Origin: Mycobacterium simiae
GTDB taxonomy: Bacteria; Actinomycetota; Actinomycetes; Mycobacteriales; Mycobacteriaceae
NCBI RefSeq assembly: GCF_010727605.1
Contig: NZ_AP022568.1
Span: 3,968,001-4,032,000 of the forward strand
Reading direction: 5' to 3'
Length of the DNA: 64,000 nt
The notes under the pieces were generated by a model. It saw nothing but the letters and a program-made list of their open reading frames with translations, searched no databases and was not told where the DNA came from. A program made the translations under genes and the position numbers. Of the stretch, positions 19,871 through 27,830 are shown one piece after another (position 1 is the stretch's first letter; every line of letters begins with the position of its first letter).

Positions 19871-19917
19871 GGAGAGTTCTCCGAATCGTTGGGTGATAAG
19901 TTACCGGAGAACTCTCC
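19871..19917. promoter_or_regulatory. Pair of inverted GGAGA-NN-TCTCC operators
   Basis: GGAGAGTTCTCC at 19871-19882 and its exact reverse complement GGAGAACTCTCC at 19906-19917 have centres 35 bp apart in the promoter between the aldo/keto reductase and the AraC gene. The arrangement suggests cooperative binding of a dimeric regulator near the reductase start. Confidence 0.6.
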
Positions 19918-20053
19918 GATTCTCAAGGTGGGGTGAGTTGGTGGGGTACCGCCTGTGTGGCAGCTGTGCCGGCGATACGCGCGGCTGGGTATTGTCGATG
20001 TGTTGGCGATGTGGTGCGGGAACGTGGACGCGATCGCCGGGAATGGGGAAATG

Positions 20054-21046
20054 ATGGCAGCGGTAGCTCTCGATGACGAACCGACTGGCTGGTTTCGCAC
20101 CCAGTCACCGGAGGCGGCGATAGACCGGTGTGAATCCGCGTTTCACCCGCACACGCTGCGGTTCCTCGGCCCGCGCAGCGCGTTCGGCTTCACTCAGCGC
20201 CTGATACACGCCGGGCCCATCACGCTGGCCGACCTGACGTACGACAGCGATGTGTCACTGCACTTCGCCCAGGGGCGCGACAGTTACTACGTCCACCTTC
20301 CCATCAACGGCCGACTCGAATCGAAATACCTTGGCCAGAAGCTAGTTTCGACTCCAAGACGCGCTTCGATCTATGGGCCCGATGCCGCGATGACCGTGAC
20401 GCGCTGGCCCGGTGGTAGCCGGCACCTGGGAGTCAGGATCGATCAATTCGCCGTAGATACGGCACTGGCGACGCTGCTGGGTCATCCGGTGCGCTCGTCC
20501 GTGGAATTCGCCATGACGTTGCCGACATCGGATGGTGCGCGACGAAGCTGGGCAAGTCAGTTGTTCTGGCTCAACCGTGAACTCGCGTGCCCTGAGCATC
20601 CCATGCGGCATCCGGCCGTCATGGAGCGACTGGTGGAAAGCGTGATTTACGGGCTGCTGCTAGTCGCCGACCACCCTCATCGTGAGGCCCTGGCATCGTC
20701 GGTGCGGCCGGTTCGGGCGGCGGTCGTGCGCGCGGCGATGGACCTCATCGAAAGCGCGCCGCAATCGGCACTGACAACTTCCCGACTGGCGCTCGAATGC
20801 CACGTCAGCGTACGCGCCCTGCAGGAGGGCTTCCGCCGTCACGTGGGAATGTCGCCCATGGCTTATCTCCGGCTGGTCCGGCTCCGTCGCGCGCACGCTG
20901 ATCTGCGCGCCGCCGATCCGTCTGCAACCGGCGTCGGCACCATTGCGTATCGCTGGGGATTTGGTCATCTCGGTCGTTTCGCCGCTGCGTACCGGGCAAT
21001 GTACGGGGAGACGCCGCACCAGACATTGCGTGCCAGTCGTATCTGA
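20054..21046 (+). CDS. AraC family transcriptional regulator
   Basis: A 330-aa regulator with an N-terminal AraC_binding_2-type sensor region and a C-terminal double helix-turn-helix (residues about 235-325: SRLALECHVSVRALQEGFRRHVGMSPMAY cut by a linker, then a second unit ending FAAAYRAMYGETP). The start is chosen at the second of two adjacent ATG codons, giving better spacing to GGGG; the frame extends upstream to 19955. It sits between a divergent aldo/keto reductase and a downstream GMC oxidoreductase and may respond to a compound that they oxidise or reduce. Confidence 0.86.
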   Translation: MAAVALDDEPTGWFRTQSPEAAIDRCESAFHPHTLRFLGPRSAFGFTQRLIHAGPITLADLTYDSDVSLHFAQGRDSYYVHLPINGRLESKYLGQKLVSTPRRASIYGPDAAMTVTRWPGGSRHLGVRIDQFAVDTALATLLGHPVRSSVEFAMTLPTSDGARRSWASQLFWLNRELACPEHPMRHPAVMERLVESVIYGLLLVADHPHREALASSVRPVRAAVVRAAMDLIESAPQSALTTSRLALECHVSVRALQEGFRRHVGMSPMAYLRLVRLRRAHADLRAADPSATGVGTIAYRWGFGHLGRFAAAYRAMYGETPHQTLRASRI

Positions 21047-21257
21047 CCGGCTGGGCGGCACCAGGTTTCGGCTCATCCGGATAACGCGCTCGGATAGCCG
21101 GCAAACGCGCGATAACGATTCCGCGGTACCGGGCACGCACGGGACCGGGTAACCATGAAGCCGAAGCACGGTTGTGCAGACCGGCCGAGCCAGACGCCGC
21201 GGCGCAACCTCAGACACAACGCGCAATCCCTGGTGCGCGAAGAGGACGAGATGCGAG

Positions 21258-22883
21258 ATGACATCAAGTAACACAGGCGAAGACCTTGCAGCCGAATTCG
21301 TCAATCGAGTCAACCGTAATCAGCAACTGCTTGGTGCGGAGTTGAAGGCGCAATACGACTTCATCGTCTGCGGATCCGGTTCCAGCGGCTCGGTGGTTGC
21401 CCGACGCCTGGCCGAAAATCCCGCCGTAAGTGTGTTGGTGCTCGAAGCCGGTGGCCCCGACGAGGGACCCGAGGTCATGCAACCGCACATGTGGCTGGCG
21501 AATCTGGGCAGCGAGCGCGACTGGAACTTCACCGCGGAACCGAGCTGTCACCTCAATGGGCGAGCGATCCCCTATGCGATGGGAAAGGTCTTAGGCGGGG
21601 GCTCGAGCATCAACGTCATGGTATGGGCTCGCGGTCACAGAAGCGACTGGGACTACTTCGCGTCCGAGGCCAAAGATGAGCAGTGGAGCTATGATTCGGT
21701 CCTCGCGATTTATCGTGAGATCGAAGATTGGCATGGTGCTCCCGATCCGGAGCATCGCGGCACGGGTGGACTTGTCTATGTCCAACCCGCGACCGGCCCC
21801 AGCCCGATCGCTTGCGCCGGGCTGGCGGCTGCCGAATCGCTTGGGATTGCGGCCTTTGCAAGTCAAAACGGCAGCCTGATGGAAGGCGACGGCGGTGCCT
21901 CGCTAGTCGATTTATGCATCCGCAACGGGCGGCGTGCGTCGATTTTTCGATCGTACTTGTTCCCGCTGATGGATCGCCCCAACGTGACGGTTCTGACCGG
22001 CGCTTTGGTCACCCGGGTGACTTTCCACGCGATGCGGGCGACGGGAGTGGAAATTTTCCACCGCGGCGAGTTGCGCCGCATCGGCGCGGGATCGGAGGTG
22101 GTGCTATCGCTGGGAGCGATTCATACCCCGAAGGTGCTCATGCAGTCGGGTATCGGTGACCAGACGCACTTGCGATCCCATGGCATCCCCGTCGTGCAGC
22201 ACCTGCCCGGTGTCGGCCACAACCTGCAGGACCACCCCGGGTTCTCCGCTGTCTGGAAGAGCCGAGATCCGCTGCCCTGGGGTAACAGCGGTGGCGACGT
22301 GACCTTCTTTTCCACGAGCGATTCCGGGCTGGGCAGTCCGGATCTTCAGCTCTATCACCTTGAATTTCCGTTTTCGAGCGCGGAGAACGCGGACAGATTC
22401 GGCCTACCCGAGGCGGGATGGACCATGTATGGCGCGGTGGTGCGGCCGAAAAGCCGCGGCCACATCACTTTGACCGGACCCAATCCTTCAGACCCCGTGC
22501 GAATTAACGCCGGCCTCATGTCTGATCCAGCGGACCTCAGAGCGGCGGTCGCCGGTATCAAACTATGCCGCGACATCGGCAATGCCTCCGCCCTTCGTCC
22601 GTTCAGCGAGCGGGAAGTCATGCCGGGCAATCTCGACGATGCCGAACTACGGTGCTATATCCGCAACGACGTCACGACGTACCACCACCAGACGTGCACG
22701 GCGAAGATGGGTCTTGACACCATGTCGGTGGTCGACGGATCGCTGAAAGTCTATGGGATACAGGGTCTTCGGATCGCCGACGGCTCGATCATGCCACGGG
22801 TCACCACGGGAAACACCATGGCCCCGTGTGTGGTCATCGGAGAGCGCGCCGGCCAGATACTGCGACACGAGCACGCCCTCTAA
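21258..22883 (+). CDS. GMC family oxidoreductase (choline dehydrogenase-like)
   Basis: A 541-aa FAD enzyme with the N-terminal motif CGSGSSGSVVARRLAE, the GMC signature around GKVLGGGSSINVMVWARG, and the C-terminal histidine and asparagine region (HQTCTAKMG, then RVTTGNTMAPCVVIGERA). Family members oxidise alcohols to aldehydes, as in choline, sterol or alkanol oxidation. The ATG at 21258 is chosen over upstream codons because similarity starts there. It follows the AraC gene by 211 bp; I see no gene in that gap. The native substrate is unknown. Confidence 0.9.
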   Translation: MTSSNTGEDLAAEFVNRVNRNQQLLGAELKAQYDFIVCGSGSSGSVVARRLAENPAVSVLVLEAGGPDEGPEVMQPHMWLANLGSERDWNFTAEPSCHLNGRAIPYAMGKVLGGGSSINVMVWARGHRSDWDYFASEAKDEQWSYDSVLAIYREIEDWHGAPDPEHRGTGGLVYVQPATGPSPIACAGLAAAESLGIAAFASQNGSLMEGDGGASLVDLCIRNGRRASIFRSYLFPLMDRPNVTVLTGALVTRVTFHAMRATGVEIFHRGELRRIGAGSEVVLSLGAIHTPKVLMQSGIGDQTHLRSHGIPVVQHLPGVGHNLQDHPGFSAVWKSRDPLPWGNSGGDVTFFSTSDSGLGSPDLQLYHLEFPFSSAENADRFGLPEAGWTMYGAVVRPKSRGHITLTGPNPSDPVRINAGLMSDPADLRAAVAGIKLCRDIGNASALRPFSEREVMPGNLDDAELRCYIRNDVTTYHHQTCTAKMGLDTMSVVDGSLKVYGIQGLRIADGSIMPRVTTGNTMAPCVVIGERAGQILRHEHAL

Positions 22884-22945
22884 GGGCAGGGATTCGGACG
22901 CTGAGCGGCGGGTGCTGCGCCACCTCCCGAACGCTTGCTCGCGAC

Positions 22946-23788
22946 CTAGAGCTTCACCTTGCCCATGATGATGTCGATGATCGGCTTGCCCGGCGGGTAG
23001 GCGTTGGTGACCGACGCCATTGTGTGGCCATAATCGACCAGCAGCGTGATCCCGTTGATGCCGAAGGCGGCGGCGCTATTCAGAAACGCCATCACGTCGC
23101 CCATCTGCTCCGGCGTGTGCACCTTGGAGCCGGTCTCGTCGCGGTAGTCCTGGGCGAAGGTCAGCCACAGGTCGGCGTTGGACTGGGCCAGCGGGGTGTC
23201 GGTGGGACCCGGGCAGATCGCATTGATCCGGATGCCCTTCTTGAGCAGGGGATAGCCCTGGGTGGCCACGTAGGCGTTGACGACCTTCTTGGAGAAGCCG
23301 TAGTGGATGATGCCTTCGGCGGCGTGCGCCGTGACCCATTCCTGGGCCGACGCGAAGTCCGGCGTTGCCAGGAACTCGTTCAACAAATCGAGGTCGTTTT
23401 CCCAGCCCATGCCGGCGACCGAGGAGATGAAACAGATCGCCGATCCGGACGGCAGCTGATTGTTCTCCAGCAGCCGCTCGATCAGGTGGCGGTGGCCGAG
23501 GAAGTTGATCGCCATCAAGTCGGTGGTGCCCTCGGCGATGCCGGCCGCCGAGAACACGGCGTGGACCGGACCGTCCAGCTGCTCGATGGCGGCGTCGATC
23601 GACGCGGTGTCGCGCAGGTCGACCTGAATCGCCTTGGCGACGTCGTAGGCCACCGGTGCATAGTCCATCACGATGACTTCGGCGCCGAGCTCGGCCGCCG
23701 ACTTGGCCGCGGCGGCGCCCATACCGGTCGCGCCACCGACAACGAGAGCGCGCTTGCCGTCGTAGCGCAACCGATCGACAATGGTCAT
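22946..23788 (-). CDS. SDR oxidoreductase
   Basis: A 280-aa classical-type SDR with a cofactor motif GGATGMGAAAAKS, the NNAG equivalent SAAGIAEG, the active-site Ser in ISSVAGM and the Tyr-x3-Lys in YGFSKKVV. The C-terminus is long (PPGKPIIDIIMGKVKL), as in hydroxysteroid or alcohol dehydrogenases that act on large hydrophobic substrates; that likeness is weak. The ATG at 23788 has AAGGGGA upstream. A copy of the shared operator-like element lies 56-74 bp upstream, linking it to the tandem-TetR cluster. Confidence 0.87.
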   Translation of the reverse strand: MTIVDRLRYDGKRALVVGGATGMGAAAAKSAAELGAEVIVMDYAPVAYDVAKAIQVDLRDTASIDAAIEQLDGPVHAVFSAAGIAEGTTDLMAINFLGHRHLIERLLENNQLPSGSAICFISSVAGMGWENDLDLLNEFLATPDFASAQEWVTAHAAEGIIHYGFSKKVVNAYVATQGYPLLKKGIRINAICPGPTDTPLAQSNADLWLTFAQDYRDETGSKVHTPEQMGDVMAFLNSAAAFGINGITLLVDYGHTMASVTNAYPPGKPIIDIIMGKVKL

Positions 23789-23843
23789 GGAAATCCCCTT
23801 CTCGGATAATGCCAACGCGGTTCTAACCGCTCAACTGTATGGG

Positions 23844-23862
23844 TAACAGTTATTTGGTTCAA
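23844..23862. promoter_or_regulatory. Shared operator-like element, copy upstream of the SDR
   Basis: TAACAGTTATTTGGTTCAA matches the repeated near-palindromic element of this region (consensus near GAACAGATATTTGGTYCA). It lies upstream of the minus-strand SDR start at 23788. Confidence 0.55.
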
Positions 23863-23885
23863 TACCGGGGCGGAGTGAGCGCGAT

Positions 23886-25187
23886 TTACTTGCCGCGGAC
23901 GGCTGCGCCGCGCAATACGGTGTCGCGGGTGTGCACCAGGGCCGCACGTTTCCCGACGTCACGCAGAATGTTCTCCGGGATCCACTGCAGCCCGATCACA
24001 CAGCGGGCCAGCATCGCGGTGGAAGGAGCGTCGACCCGGATCTCGCCGGAGCGGATTCCTTCCGACAGCAGCGATTTCATTTGCCGCAGCCGGGTGGGAT
24101 ACGACCAGCCCGGGTTCGCCGTCGGTGGCGACTGTCGCATCCACGCGAGCTGGATGCGGAACTCGTCGGAAAATCGGTCCAGCGCATTGACGTTGATCCA
24201 GCTCAGTGCGTCCAGCTTCGCGATGGGGGTGGCATCCGAGCGCAGCACGCTGACCCATCCCGCTTCGACCTTCTGGCCGAACGACGCCATGATCGAATCG
24301 AGCAGTTCGTCCTTGGATCCAATCACCCGGTAGACGGTGCCGGTGCCGAGATTCGCCGCCGAGGCGATGTCGCGGATCGTGGTCGCCTCGTATCCTTTGC
24401 GGCCGAACTCGGCCCGGGCGACCGCCCGGACGTGGGAGGCCTTGTCGAGGGGATCCGCGCCGCTGTCGTCGGCCCACGACTCGATCACGGCGCTGGCCGC
24501 CGCGAAGGCGCTCGAGCGATCCAGCGGCGAGTCGGCCGGCGGTCGCGCCGCCAACCCCCGCAAGATGATCCGGCACAGCAGCGCGGCCACCTGGTCGGCG
24601 GGGGAGTTGTGCCGCATCACGTCCAGGCCGACCTGCAGCATGGTCTGGCAGATGCGATCGGCCAGCGTCGGAAGGTCGATGTCGGGTTTGATGTAGCCAC
24701 TCCAGCGCCCGGCACGCAACGTCTGCACCATGGCCTCGTGGATCGCCGAGGGTTGCCGGCGGGTCAACGTCATCAGTTCGGGATCCGCGCTGGGCCCCTC
24801 GTAGAAAGACATCTGCAGCGCGGCTCGATGTTTCACCGCGCACTGGGCGATCGCGGACCCCAGCTCGATGATTTGCTCGGCGGCCGGCAGCGAATCGGCG
24901 TCGTCCAGCCGCGCCTTGGCCTGCTGCCCGATACGGTCGAGATCGTCCTGATAGCGGCGGATCAGTTCGACCAGGATCGCTTCCTTGGATTCGAAATGGT
25001 GATACAGGCTGCCCGGCAAGATGCCCGCTGCGTCGGCGATCTCCTGCAGGGAGGTTCGCAAACCCGACGATGCGATCAACGACGCCGCGGTCTCCAGGAT
25101 TTCGCTACGCCGGGTTCCGAAGTCGTCGCTGCCGGCCTGATCCAAGCGACTGGTCGCGCGGCTGCCCTTAGCCAGGGGTTTGGCCAT
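23886..25187 (-). CDS. Tandem TetR regulator: two TetR units fused in one protein
   Basis: A 433-aa protein, about twice the usual TetR length. The first DNA-binding unit spans residues about 25-72 (SLQEIADAAGILPGSLYHHF) and is followed by a ligand domain to about residue 215. A second unit begins near residue 250 (TIRDIASAANLGTGTVYRVI) with its own C-terminal domain. The reading frame is continuous, so this is a real fusion or duplication rather than two genes. Such a protein could act as an intramolecular pseudo-dimer. Operator-like elements upstream of it and of neighbouring genes suggest it controls this cluster and itself. Confidence 0.88.
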   Translation of the reverse strand: MAKPLAKGSRATSRLDQAGSDDFGTRRSEILETAASLIASSGLRTSLQEIADAAGILPGSLYHHFESKEAILVELIRRYQDDLDRIGQQAKARLDDADSLPAAEQIIELGSAIAQCAVKHRAALQMSFYEGPSADPELMTLTRRQPSAIHEAMVQTLRAGRWSGYIKPDIDLPTLADRICQTMLQVGLDVMRHNSPADQVAALLCRIILRGLAARPPADSPLDRSSAFAAASAVIESWADDSGADPLDKASHVRAVARAEFGRKGYEATTIRDIASAANLGTGTVYRVIGSKDELLDSIMASFGQKVEAGWVSVLRSDATPIAKLDALSWINVNALDRFSDEFRIQLAWMRQSPPTANPGWSYPTRLRQMKSLLSEGIRSGEIRVDAPSTAMLARCVIGLQWIPENILRDVGKRAALVHTRDTVLRGAAVRGK

Positions 25188-25250
25188 GGCTAGCGGTGCG
25201 CATAATGGGAGGAGTGCGACCGGGGAAACCTACGCATGCGCCCTCCCTGC

Positions 25251-25268
25251 CGAACCAAATCTTTGGTA
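25251..25268. promoter_or_regulatory. Shared operator-like element, copy upstream of the tandem TetR gene
   Basis: CGAACCAAATCTTTGGTA reads on the minus strand as ACCAAAGATTTGGTTC, matching 13 of 16 positions of the element. It lies about 64 bp upstream of the regulator's ATG, suggesting autoregulation. Confidence 0.45.
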
Positions 25269-25331
25269 GAGGCTATCAGATTGCCGACCGGAAGCCGGCC
25301 CAAATGTGCTGCAAGCGGCGACCGTTGCAGT

Positions 25332-26441
25332 CTAAATCCCAAGCCCGGGGCCGTTCCAGCCTCTGTTGCTCAGGCGCACACCGAGTTCGGTCAGATACGG
25401 GTCCGGTCCGCCGAGCAATTCGCTCCAGCTCAGCAGGCGCTTGAGGTAAAGGTGGGCATCGTGTTCCCAGGTGTAGCCGACGCCGCCGAACACCTGGATG
25501 GCGTTGTCGCCCACACTGGCCAGCCGCCCGGAGAACGCCTTGGCCCGCAGCGCCGCCAGGTGCCGCTCGGCGTCCGGCTCGGCGTCGGCCGCCCAGAGGG
25601 CGTGGATCACTCCGCTGCGGGCCAGCTCGACCGTCTCGTACATGTCGACGCACAGATGCTGGATCGCCTGGAACGATCCGATGGGCTGGCCGAATTGCTT
25701 TCGGACCTTTGCGTATTCGACGGCAAGGCCCATGACGGCTCGAGCCGCACCCAGCGCGTCGGCGGCCGTGGCGATCAGGACGTCATCGATCACCGGCCTG
25801 ACGTCTAACGGCCCTGCCCCGGTCAGCCGCTGCGCAGGTGTGCGGGCGAGTGAGACGCGAAACCGTTTGCGGGTCTGGTCAATCCCCGGTTCAGGCTGGG
25901 CGGTGAATCCGGGGGCGTCGGTGTCCACGGCGTACAACGCGGCCGGGTCGTCGCCGAGGACCAACAGCGTGCCGGCCGCCGCCACATCGGACACACCGCA
26001 GAGCTCACCGCGCAGCACGACGCCATCGTTGGCCACCTCGGCGCTGACGGTCACCCGGTCCAGGAAGCCGACGGCGGCGATCGTCGTGCCGTCCGCGATA
26101 CCGGCTAAAAGCGGTGCGGCGACATCCTTTTCGCAGAGTCGGGTCAGCGCTCGCGGTGCCGCGACCGCGGTCGACAACCAGGGTCCCGGATGAAGGGCCG
26201 CGCCGAGCTCCTCTGCGACGACGCCGGCTTCGACCAGCGTCATCCCAGCGCCGCCGTGTTCTTCGGGTACCAGCAGTCCGGTGGTGCCGAGGTCGGCCAA
26301 ACCACGCCAGACCGTGCCATCGACCCCGGCGGGGTCGTCGAGCAGGGCGCGGACGTGGCCGGCGATCGGCGCTTTGTCGGCGAGAAAGCGCCGCGTGGTG
26401 TCGCGCAGGGCGAGCTGTTCGTCGTCGAGTTCGAGGTTCAT
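25332..26441 (-). CDS. Acyl-CoA dehydrogenase, second subunit of a pair
   Basis: A 369-aa acyl-CoA dehydrogenase family protein (N-terminal ELDDEQLALRDTTRRFL, central VPEEHGGAGMTLVEAGVV, C-terminal FGGVGYTWEHDAHLYLKR). It overlaps the upstream dehydrogenase by four bases. Mycobacterial FadE proteins encoded as adjacent pairs often form alpha2-beta2 enzymes for steroid side chains (ChsE types), with one subunit lacking part of the active site; this arrangement fits. It likely works with its partner on an unusual acyl-CoA. Confidence 0.88.
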   Translation of the reverse strand: MNLELDDEQLALRDTTRRFLADKAPIAGHVRALLDDPAGVDGTVWRGLADLGTTGLLVPEEHGGAGMTLVEAGVVAEELGAALHPGPWLSTAVAAPRALTRLCEKDVAAPLLAGIADGTTIAAVGFLDRVTVSAEVANDGVVLRGELCGVSDVAAAGTLLVLGDDPAALYAVDTDAPGFTAQPEPGIDQTRKRFRVSLARTPAQRLTGAGPLDVRPVIDDVLIATAADALGAARAVMGLAVEYAKVRKQFGQPIGSFQAIQHLCVDMYETVELARSGVIHALWAADAEPDAERHLAALRAKAFSGRLASVGDNAIQVFGGVGYTWEHDAHLYLKRLLSWSELLGGPDPYLTELGVRLSNRGWNGPGLGI

Positions 26442-27592
26442 CTGCGCGGCAGTCCGAGTACCCGTTGGGCGGTGATGTTCTTGTTGATCTGCGTGGTTCC
26501 GCCCGCGATGGTCAGCGACCGCGACGTGAGGCGGTAGGTGGCCCAGGCGGCATTGCCGCCGCGGGTCCCCAGCACGTCGAAGGCCAAGGCCGCCAGGTCT
26601 TGTCCGATCTCACCCCAGACCGTCTTGGCCAGGCTGGCCGATGCGAAGGCCGCCCTTTGCGAGTCGCCGTGCAGCGCCGCCGAAATCGACCGCTGGCACA
26701 GTACCTCGAGATACTTGATACGCAACGCGATTTCGCCCAGGCGGCGCAGCGTCACCGGATCGGCGAGCGCGTCGGTGTGTGCCGCGAGGTCGTCCACCAG
26801 TTCCTCCAGCCGCACCTGCATTTCGGCGTATAGCCTTGCGGCCCCGGCCCGTTCGTGGCTGAGCGTGGTGGTGGCCACCTGCCAGCCGCCATTGTACGGT
26901 CCCAGTAGTGCGTCGACCGGGACGCGCACATCGTGAAAGAACACCTCGGCGAAATCGGTGTCGCCGTTGAGCGTGACGAGCGGACGTACCTCGATGCCGG
27001 GGAGCGCCATGTCGACGATCAGGCAGGAGATGCCCTGGTGCTTTGGGGCGTCGGGATCGGTGCGCACGTACAACTGGCACCAATGCGCCCGGTGCCCGAG
27101 CGACGTCCAGATCTTCTGGCCGTTGACGACGAAACCGTCAGCGTCCCGCAGCGCACGGGTGCGCAGCGCGGCGAGATCGGATCCCGCCTCTGGCTCCGAC
27201 ATGCCCTGGCACCAGATGTCGTCGGCGCGCATCATTCGAGGAAGCAGCGTCTTCTTCTGGTCTTCGGTGCCGTACTGCATGATCGCGGGAGCGATGTTGT
27301 TCATGCCAATCACGTTGAGTGGCATGGGGGCACGGGCGCGTGTGGTCTCCTCGGTGTACACCAGCTGTTCGAGGACGGTGGCTCCGCGACCGCCGTATTC
27401 GCGGGGCCAGGAGACGGCAGCCCAGCCGGCGTCGGACATGGTCCGGTTCCACCCTCGAAGCATCTCGAAGCCGGCGTCGTCGCGTCCGGAGGGCCGGCGG
27501 GCGGCGATCAGCTCATCGGTCAGGTTGGCGGACAGCCAGTCGCGCAGTTCGGCCCGGAACTGTTCCACTTCCGCTGGATAAGAGAAGTCCAC
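26438..27592 (-). CDS. Acyl-CoA dehydrogenase, first subunit of a pair
   Basis: A 384-aa acyl-CoA dehydrogenase with FAD/substrate motifs WCQGMSEPEAGSDLA and GQKIWTSLGHRAHWC and the C-terminal IAGGTTQINKNI. The medium-chain catalytic glutamate position near the C-terminus is Gly here, but Glu247 in TLSHERAG lies where isovaleryl-CoA dehydrogenase and FadE26-type enzymes place their base, so this is probably the catalytic subunit. It overlaps the second subunit by four bases and diverges from the NorD-like gene. Confidence 0.9.
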   Translation of the reverse strand: MDFSYPAEVEQFRAELRDWLSANLTDELIAARRPSGRDDAGFEMLRGWNRTMSDAGWAAVSWPREYGGRGATVLEQLVYTEETTRARAPMPLNVIGMNNIAPAIMQYGTEDQKKTLLPRMMRADDIWCQGMSEPEAGSDLAALRTRALRDADGFVVNGQKIWTSLGHRAHWCQLYVRTDPDAPKHQGISCLIVDMALPGIEVRPLVTLNGDTDFAEVFFHDVRVPVDALLGPYNGGWQVATTTLSHERAGAARLYAEMQVRLEELVDDLAAHTDALADPVTLRRLGEIALRIKYLEVLCQRSISAALHGDSQRAAFASASLAKTVWGEIGQDLAALAFDVLGTRGGNAAWATYRLTSRSLTIAGGTTQINKNITAQRVLGLPRR

Positions 27593-27627
27593 TTTTCCTT
27601 GACTCTGGTCGTCACCGGCTGCGGTTT

Positions 27628-27820
27628 AGCCGGACTCTACGGTGGCGGATTTTGTCGGTCAACACATCAGTCGCCCGGTATCGCGCTGACACCGCGCATC
27701 GGACAGCAAGCCCGCCCGGCCACCACCGCCACCTGGTGGGTGAATCCCCTCGTCATCAGTTCCGGATTCATTGACTGCAGTGCAGCCGGACTCTACGGTG
27801 GAACAGATATTTGGTCAACA
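27628..27820 (+). repeat. Duplicated promoter element, two copies 156 bp apart
   Basis: AGCCGGACTCTACGGTGG occurs exactly at 27628-27645 and 27784-27801, and GGTCAACA recurs at the same offset (27657-27664 and 27813-27820), so about 37 bp is duplicated with a degenerate middle. Both copies lie between the divergent acyl-CoA dehydrogenase and NorD-like genes. The right copy overlaps the shared operator-like element. No gene is seen in the intervening DNA. Confidence 0.7.
27801..27818. promoter_or_regulatory. Shared operator-like element, copy upstream of the NorD-like gene
   Basis: GAACAGATATTTGGTCAA ends 12 bp before the GTG chosen for the VWA protein and lies in the divergent promoter with the acyl-CoA dehydrogenase pair. 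It matches the copy at 30556 at 15 of 17 positions. Confidence 0.6.
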
Positions 27821-27830
27821 TAGCGGAGGG

